8,316 nucleotides of DNA from CAYPKW01 sp964411425 (GTDB taxonomy: Bacteria > Pseudomonadota > Alphaproteobacteria > Dongiales > Dongiaceae), in contig CAYPKW010000097.1 of assembly GCA_964411425.1 (NCBI GenBank), positions 1 to 8,316 on the forward strand, given 5' to 3'. The stretch's first letter is position 1, and every line of letters begins with the position of its first letter. Below are positions 4,934 to 8,316 of this stretch, piece by piece. Both the position numbers and the translations under genes were made by a program. Under the pieces are notes generated by a model. It was given only the letters and a program-made list of their open reading frames with translations. It was not told the origin of the DNA and ran no database searches.

Positions 4934-5815
4934 ATGGACCTCGGGCCGCATCTCTTCCTCGCCTTGCTCGAAGGCACGGTCGCGGCCTTCGTGCTGGCGC
5001 TGACGGCGCTCGGCCTTTCGCTCGTGTTCGGCGTCATGCGCATCGTCAACGTCGCGCATGGCGAGTTCTTCATGCTGGGCGCGGTGCTCGCCTGGTGGTG
5101 CGGATCGCTCGTGGGCGGCGCGCCGCTCGCGGGTTTCCTCGTCGCGCTCGTCGCGGCGCCGCTGATGGTGGGCGCCATCGCGGCCGCCGCCGACTGGCTG
5201 ATCCTGCGCCGCATCGACTACCGCCCCGAGGCCACTATCGTGGCGACGATCGGGCTGCTTTACATCATCGATCAGGTCGTCCTCGGCCTGTTCGGCCCCA
5301 ATGCGAGGCCGGTCGAGCCGCCGGTCTATTTCCGCATCGACTTTCCGTGGTTCGGGTACTCGGGCTACAAGATCGTCGTCGCCGGCCTCGCCGCCGCCCT
5401 GCTGCTGGCAAGCTGGCTCGCGCTGTCGCGCACGAAGCTCGGGCTCTACATGCGAGCCACCCAGCTCGACCCGGAGATCGCCCAGGCCTTCGGCGTTCCG
5501 GTCCGGCGCGTCTACGCCGCGGCGTTCACCCTGGGCGCCATGCTCGCGGCGATCGCCGGAGTCCTGGTGGTGCCGATCCAGCAGGCGCACTACCTGATGG
5601 GGCTCGACCCCCTGCTGCTGTCCTTCATCGTCGTGATCGTCGGCGGCCTCGGCAATCTCAAGGGCACGCTGGTGGCCGCGTTCGTGATCGGGATCGGCGA
5701 CGGCGTCATTTCCGTGCTGTTCTCGCCGACGCTGGCGAAGATTTTCGCGACCCTGCTCGTGGCATTGGTGCTGGTGGTCCGGCCGGGCGGCCTGTTCGGA
5801 GAGGACGAGCCTTGA
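4934..5815 (+). CDS. livH: Branched-chain-type ABC transporter permease, LivH family
   Basis: The 293-residue integral inner-membrane protein has about eight hydrophobic segments, the usual length and build of LivH. The family signature near the second helix, VMRIVNVAHGEFFMLGA (34-50), is present. So is the cytoplasmic coupling loop, where RATQLDPEIAQAFGVP is followed by a helix rich in Ala and Gly, and the C-terminal GGLGNLKGTLVAAFVIG. With the LivM-type partner it forms the translocation path, and the coupling loops dock on the two ATPases. The stop TGA overlaps the TTG start of the next gene, so translation is probably coupled. The ATG start fits the family N-terminus, but no clear Shine-Dalgarno precedes it, which suggests lower or coupled translation. 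Confidence 0.94.
   Translation: MDLGPHLFLALLEGTVAAFVLALTALGLSLVFGVMRIVNVAHGEFFMLGAVLAWWCGSLVGGAPLAGFLVALVAAPLMVGAIAAAADWLILRRIDYRPEATIVATIGLLYIIDQVVLGLFGPNARPVEPPVYFRIDFPWFGYSGYKIVVAGLAAALLLASWLALSRTKLGLYMRATQLDPEIAQAFGVPVRRVYAAAFTLGAMLAAIAGVLVVPIQQAHYLMGLDPLLLSFIVVIVGGLGNLKGTLVAAFVIGIGDGVISVLFSPTLAKIFATLLVALVLVVRPGGLFGEDEP
5798..5805 (+). promoter_or_regulatory. Ribosome binding site of the LivM-type gene
   Basis: GGAGAGGA lies inside the end of the preceding permease gene, six bases before the TTG at 5812. It supports that unusual start codon. Confidence 0.65.
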
Positions 5816-6774
5816 GACGCGCCGGCACGGCCCGGGTCCTCATCCTGCATGTCGCCGTCGTCGGGCTGCTGCTGGCGCTGCAATTCGTGCTGCCGCCCTA
5901 CCACCACACCAACGCCGCCCGCATCATGGTGCTGGCCGCCTACGCCGTTGGCTACAACGTGCTGCTGGGCTACACCGGCCTGATGAGCCTCGGCCACGCG
6001 ATGTTCTTCGCGGCCGGGCTCTACGGCGCCGGCCTCTCGGTCTTCTACCTCGGATGCGGGGCGGTCCAGGCCTTCGGCCTCGGCGTCGCCGCGAGCCTGG
6101 CGCTGGCGGCTACGTTCGGCGCGGTCGCGCTGCGCACAAGCGGCGTGTCGTTCCTGATCGTGACGCTGATGTTCGCCCAGGCGGGGTTTCTCGCCGCCCT
6201 CTACTTCAACGAGGTGACGCAGGGCGACCAGGGGTTCATCCTGTCCTCGAAGCTCCGCCCGCTCGATCTCTTCGGCACCGAGTTCGGCTTCGCCGAGCCG
6301 GCGGTGAAGTACAACGCGGCGCTGCTGGTGTTCGCGGGGAGCTTCCTTGCCAACCTGGCGCTCGTCCGCTCGCCATTCGGGCGCGTCCTGATCGCGATCC
6401 GCGAGAACGAGGCGCGCACGCGCATGGTCGGCTACAACACCTTCGTCTACAAGTTCCTGGCGCTCGTCGTCTCGGGCATGATCGCCGGCGCGGCCGGCGC
6501 CAGCTATGCGCTACTGTTCTCGTACGTGGGCGCCACCTTCGCCTCGATCCAGTATTCGATCTATCCGCTGCTGTGGACGCTGCTTGGCGGCGTCGGAACG
6601 ACGATCGGCCCCCTCCTCGGCACCGGCCTGATGTTCTATCTGGTCGATTTTTCGAGCGGGTTCACCTCCAGTTATCTGCTCGTGGTCGGCGCCGCGCTGG
6701 TGCTGCTGGTCCTGTGGTTCCCGCTGGGGATCATGGGCACGATCCGCGCCAAGTGGATGCCATGGCTGCCGTGA
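5812..6774 (+). CDS. livM: Branched-chain-type ABC transporter permease, LivM family
   Basis: From the TTG at 5812 the product is 320 residues with about eight to ten membrane helices, normal for LivM proteins lacking a long N-terminal extension. The hallmark GYNVLLGYTGLMSLGHAMFF is at 47-66. The ATPase-docking loop begins SPFGRVLIAIRENEARTRM at 187, and LLWTLLGGVGTTIGPLLG lies near the C-terminus. The frame is open far upstream into the LivH gene, but only the TTG start gives a product without a nonsense arginine-rich leader, and it has a good ribosome binding site. TTG overlaps the LivH stop in the shared bases TTGA. It pairs with the LivH-type protein to form the membrane pore. The gene overlaps the ATPase gene downstream by 13 bases. 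Confidence 0.93.
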   Translation: MRRAGTARVLILHVAVVGLLLALQFVLPPYHHTNAARIMVLAAYAVGYNVLLGYTGLMSLGHAMFFAAGLYGAGLSVFYLGCGAVQAFGLGVAASLALAATFGAVALRTSGVSFLIVTLMFAQAGFLAALYFNEVTQGDQGFILSSKLRPLDLFGTEFGFAEPAVKYNAALLVFAGSFLANLALVRSPFGRVLIAIRENEARTRMVGYNTFVYKFLALVVSGMIAGAAGASYALLFSYVGATFASIQYSIYPLLWTLLGGVGTTIGPLLGTGLMFYLVDFSSGFTSSYLLVVGAALVLLVLWFPLGIMGTIRAKWMPWLP

Positions 6775-7502
6775 CGCTGCTGGAGACGGCGGCGCTATCC
6801 AAGAACTTCGGCGGGCTGCAGGCGGTGAGGCACGTCGAACTCCGGCTGGCGGCGGGCGAGATCAGGGCCGTCATCGGGCCGAACGGGGCGGGCAAGACGA
6901 CGCTCGTCGGCATGATCAGCGGCCGGCTGCGCCCGACCTCCGGGACGATTGCCTTCAAGGGGGAGGACATCACCCGGTCGCGCGCCTGGCAGCGCGCGAT
7001 GCGCGGCATCGTGTACACGTTCCAGATCACCAGCATCTACAAGAATTTGACCTGTTACGAGAACGTGGCGCTTGCGGCGCAGCGGCGATTGATGATCGGT
7101 GTCGCCGGCCGTCTGGCGCCGGGCGAGCGGCGCATCGCCGGCCGCGTCGAGGCGGCGCTCGGCCAGGTCGGGATCGCCGGCATGGACCGGCAGGCGGGCA
7201 CGCTCGCCTACGGCCATCAACGGCTGCTGGAAATGGCGATGGCACTGGCGCTCGAGCCGGAGCTGCTGATTCTGGACGAGCCGACGCAGGGCCTCGCGCC
7301 GGACGAGATCGCGGCGTTTTGCGAGCTGATCCGGACGATCTCCCGGACAATGACCGTGCTGCTGATCGAGCACAATATGAGGGTGGTGCTGGAGCTGGCG
7401 CAGCGCATCACCGTCATGGACAAGGGCGCCGTCATCGCCGAAGGCGCGCCGCAGGAGATCGAGCGGCACGCGGAGGTTCGAAAGGCGTATCTGGGCCGGT
7501 GA
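6762..7502 (+). CDS. livG: ABC transporter ATPase, LivG family
   Basis: The 246-residue cytoplasmic nucleotide-binding subunit has all core motifs: Walker A GPNGAGKTT (39-47), Q-loop Gln88 in YTFQITSIYKN, an ABC signature in the LivG style LAYGHQ (148-153) instead of LSGGQ, Walker B LLILDEP (168-174) and switch His204 in LLIEHNM. Longer spacing between Q-loop and signature, about 60 residues, is normal for LivG. It hydrolyses ATP as a heterodimer with the LivF-type subunit to drive import. The start at ATG 6762 overlaps the LivM gene. A GTG at 6771, three codons further and overlapping the LivM stop, is an alternative that would remove only MAA. The stop TGA shares its A with the ATG of the next gene. 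Confidence 0.94.
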   Translation: MAAVTLLETAALSKNFGGLQAVRHVELRLAAGEIRAVIGPNGAGKTTLVGMISGRLRPTSGTIAFKGEDITRSRAWQRAMRGIVYTFQITSIYKNLTCYENVALAAQRRLMIGVAGRLAPGERRIAGRVEAALGQVGIAGMDRQAGTLAYGHQRLLEMAMALALEPELLILDEPTQGLAPDEIAAFCELIRTISRTMTVLLIEHNMRVVLELAQRITVMDKGAVIAEGAPQEIERHAEVRKAYLGR

Positions 7503-8212
7503 TGTTGCAACTCAAAGGAATCGACTGCTACTACGGCGCCGTCCGGGTCCTGAAGGGCGTCTCGCTCCGTGTCGCGCCGGGCGAGATACTGGGGCTCCTG
7601 GGGCGCAACGGCGCCGGCAAGACCACCGCGCTCAAGACGATCATGGGGCTCGTCAAACCGCGATCCGGCAGCATCGAGTTCCGCGGGCGGGAGCTGACGG
7701 AGCTCGACCCGCATGATATCCCGCGGCTCGGCATCGCCTACGTGCCGCAGGGACGCCGGCTGTTCGCGGGCCTCAGCGTGGAAGAGAACCTGCGCATGGG
7801 CCTGCTGGCGGGAGCGGCCGGCCCTGCCACCCGCGAGCGGGTGCTCGACCTCTTTCCGGCGCTGCGCCAGCGGCTCGGCCAGCGCGCCGGGACGTTGAGC
7901 GGCGGCGAGCAGCAGATGCTGGCCACGGCGCGGGCGCTGTGCCTGGAGCCGAAATTGCTGCTGTTGGACGAGCCGAGCGAAGGCCTCATGCCCCGCCTGG
8001 TAGACAAGCTGATGGAGACGATCAGCCGACTGAAGGCCGAGGGTGTCTCGGTGCTGCTGGTCGAGCAGAAGGTCGAGGCCGCGCTAATAATCTGCGACCG
8101 GATCTGCTTGCTCGAGCACGGCGCGGTGTGCCACGAGGCGACGCCGCGCGAGCTCGAGGCCGAGCCCGCGCCGCTGCACCGTTACGTCGGGATTGGCGCG
8201 GAATTGCGCTGA
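7502..8212 (+). CDS. livF: ABC transporter ATPase, LivF family
   Basis: The 236-residue second nucleotide-binding subunit has Walker A GRNGAGKTT (34-42), Q-loop Gln83 in YVPQGRRLFAGLSV, signature LSGGEQQ (132-138) and Walker B LLLLDEP (152-158). The switch position is Gln189 in LLVEQK; glutamine instead of histidine here is usual for LivF and not a defect. YVPQGRRLF is also typical of LivF and distinguishes it from the LivG partner upstream. The ATG uses the last base of the LivG stop (TGATG), implying translational coupling. It is the last gene of the operon; the next 104 bases contain only hairpins and a REP-like palindrome. The long frame running upstream of 7502 is an arginine/alanine-rich shadow of LivG and not part of the protein. 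Confidence 0.94.
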   Translation: MLQLKGIDCYYGAVRVLKGVSLRVAPGEILGLLGRNGAGKTTALKTIMGLVKPRSGSIEFRGRELTELDPHDIPRLGIAYVPQGRRLFAGLSVEENLRMGLLAGAAGPATRERVLDLFPALRQRLGQRAGTLSGGEQQMLATARALCLEPKLLLLDEPSEGLMPRLVDKLMETISRLKAEGVSVLLVEQKVEAALIICDRICLLEHGAVCHEATPRELEAEPAPLHRYVGIGAELR

Positions 8213-8226
8213 CTGAAATTGGTTCC

Positions 8227-8238
8227 CGGCTTCGGCCG
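8227..8238 (+). other. UUCG-loop hairpin after the operon
   Basis: CGGC-TTCG-GCCG forms a short stem closed by C-G around a UUCG loop, an exceptionally stable RNA tetraloop. It lies 14 bases past the operon's last stop. No T-run follows, so it is more likely a 3'-end stabiliser or part of a factor-dependent terminator than an intrinsic terminator. Confidence 0.4.
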
Positions 8239-8259
8239 ATGCAGGCCGTCCTCTCCGAT

Positions 8260-8290
8260 CGTCATACCGGCGAAATCCGGTATCCATTTC
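8260..8290. repeat. REP-like extragenic palindrome
   Basis: ATACCGG (8264-8270) and CCGGTAT (8277-8283) form a perfect 7-bp palindrome around CGAAAT, flanked by GTC and CCA. The pattern GTCAT-xCCGGCGAAA-xCCGGxAT-CCA belongs to a widespread class of intergenic palindromes in Pseudomonadota. The reverse strand gives the peptide MDTGFRRYDD, often mis-annotated as a protein in such genomes. It sits between genes at the end of the operon, the usual place for REP elements. Confidence 0.7.
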
Positions 8291-8316
8291 GACGGTTCGC
8301 GACAGCGGGCTGCTAG

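Noticed and set aside
3479..5590. A 703-codon open frame on the minus strand opposite the binding-protein and LivH genes
   Set aside because: It is rich in Arg, Asp, His and Ala with no domain pattern, and lies opposite two well-supported genes. Very GC-rich coding DNA often leaves an antisense frame open by chance.
5095..5811. Upstream extension of the LivM-type frame, suggesting a fusion
   Set aside because: The extension is arginine-rich shadow of the LivH gene in another frame. The TTG at 5812 with a ribosome site explains the gene without a fusion.
6054..6761. Upstream extension of the LivG-type frame
   Set aside because: It is a shadow of the LivM gene; family length and alignment begin at the ATG at 6762.
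8084..8287. Minus-strand frame beginning MDTGFRRYDDR
   Set aside because: This is the well-known spurious translation of a REP-like palindrome.
1..8316. CRISPR array, rRNA genes, intact tRNA genes, replication origin
   Set aside because: No regularly spaced repeats, no rRNA-like stretches, no complete cloverleaf and no origin-type repeat cluster seen.

Overview
The window is very GC-rich DNA with short or overlapping gene junctions. It carries a complete branched-chain-amino-acid-type (LIV/HAAT) ABC transporter operon whose binding protein has a Tat signal, and it ends in a REP-like palindrome of the kind common in Pseudomonadota. I infer a high-GC proteobacterium, alpha- or betaproteobacterial; the sequence alone does not settle the genus.

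Layout: (1) 1-1299 is the 3' part of a gene for a multi-pass, histidine-containing membrane protein that enters from the left edge. (2) 1301-3455 is an island of clearly lower GC, bounded by 17-bp inverted repeats (16/17 identical) and by an imperfect 8-bp direct repeat (AGGATAGG / GGGATAGG). This is the signature of a transposed unit of about 2.15 kb. It holds two minus-strand genes, a TetR-type regulator and a secreted small protein of the ABM/dimeric alpha-beta-barrel type. It also holds about 600 bp without a recognisable gene but with strong RNA-like hairpins and a plus-strand rho-independent terminator, plus two copies of a short sequence resembling the 3' tail of initiator tRNA. No transposase is visible, so it looks like a non-autonomous cargo cassette. 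(3) 3530-8212 is a five-gene plus-strand operon: Tat-exported binding protein, LivH-type permease, LivM-type permease, LivG-type ATPase, LivF-type ATPase. The last four genes overlap by 1 to 13 bases, while the binding-protein gene is separated from them by a 93-base spacer with a large GC-rich inverted repeat. (4) 8213-8316 is intergenic, with a UUCG-loop hairpin and the REP-like palindrome.

How it fits together: the periplasmic protein captures a solute, LivH/LivM form the membrane channel, and LivG/LivF power import. The solute cannot be read from sequence. Removing the island and one copy of the direct repeat would place the membrane-protein gene about 70 bases upstream of the transporter operon, so the two may once have been one functional or transcriptional unit that the island now splits. 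The island's TetR protein probably represses its own promoter through a 17-bp palindrome just upstream of its gene and may also control the secreted protein next to it.
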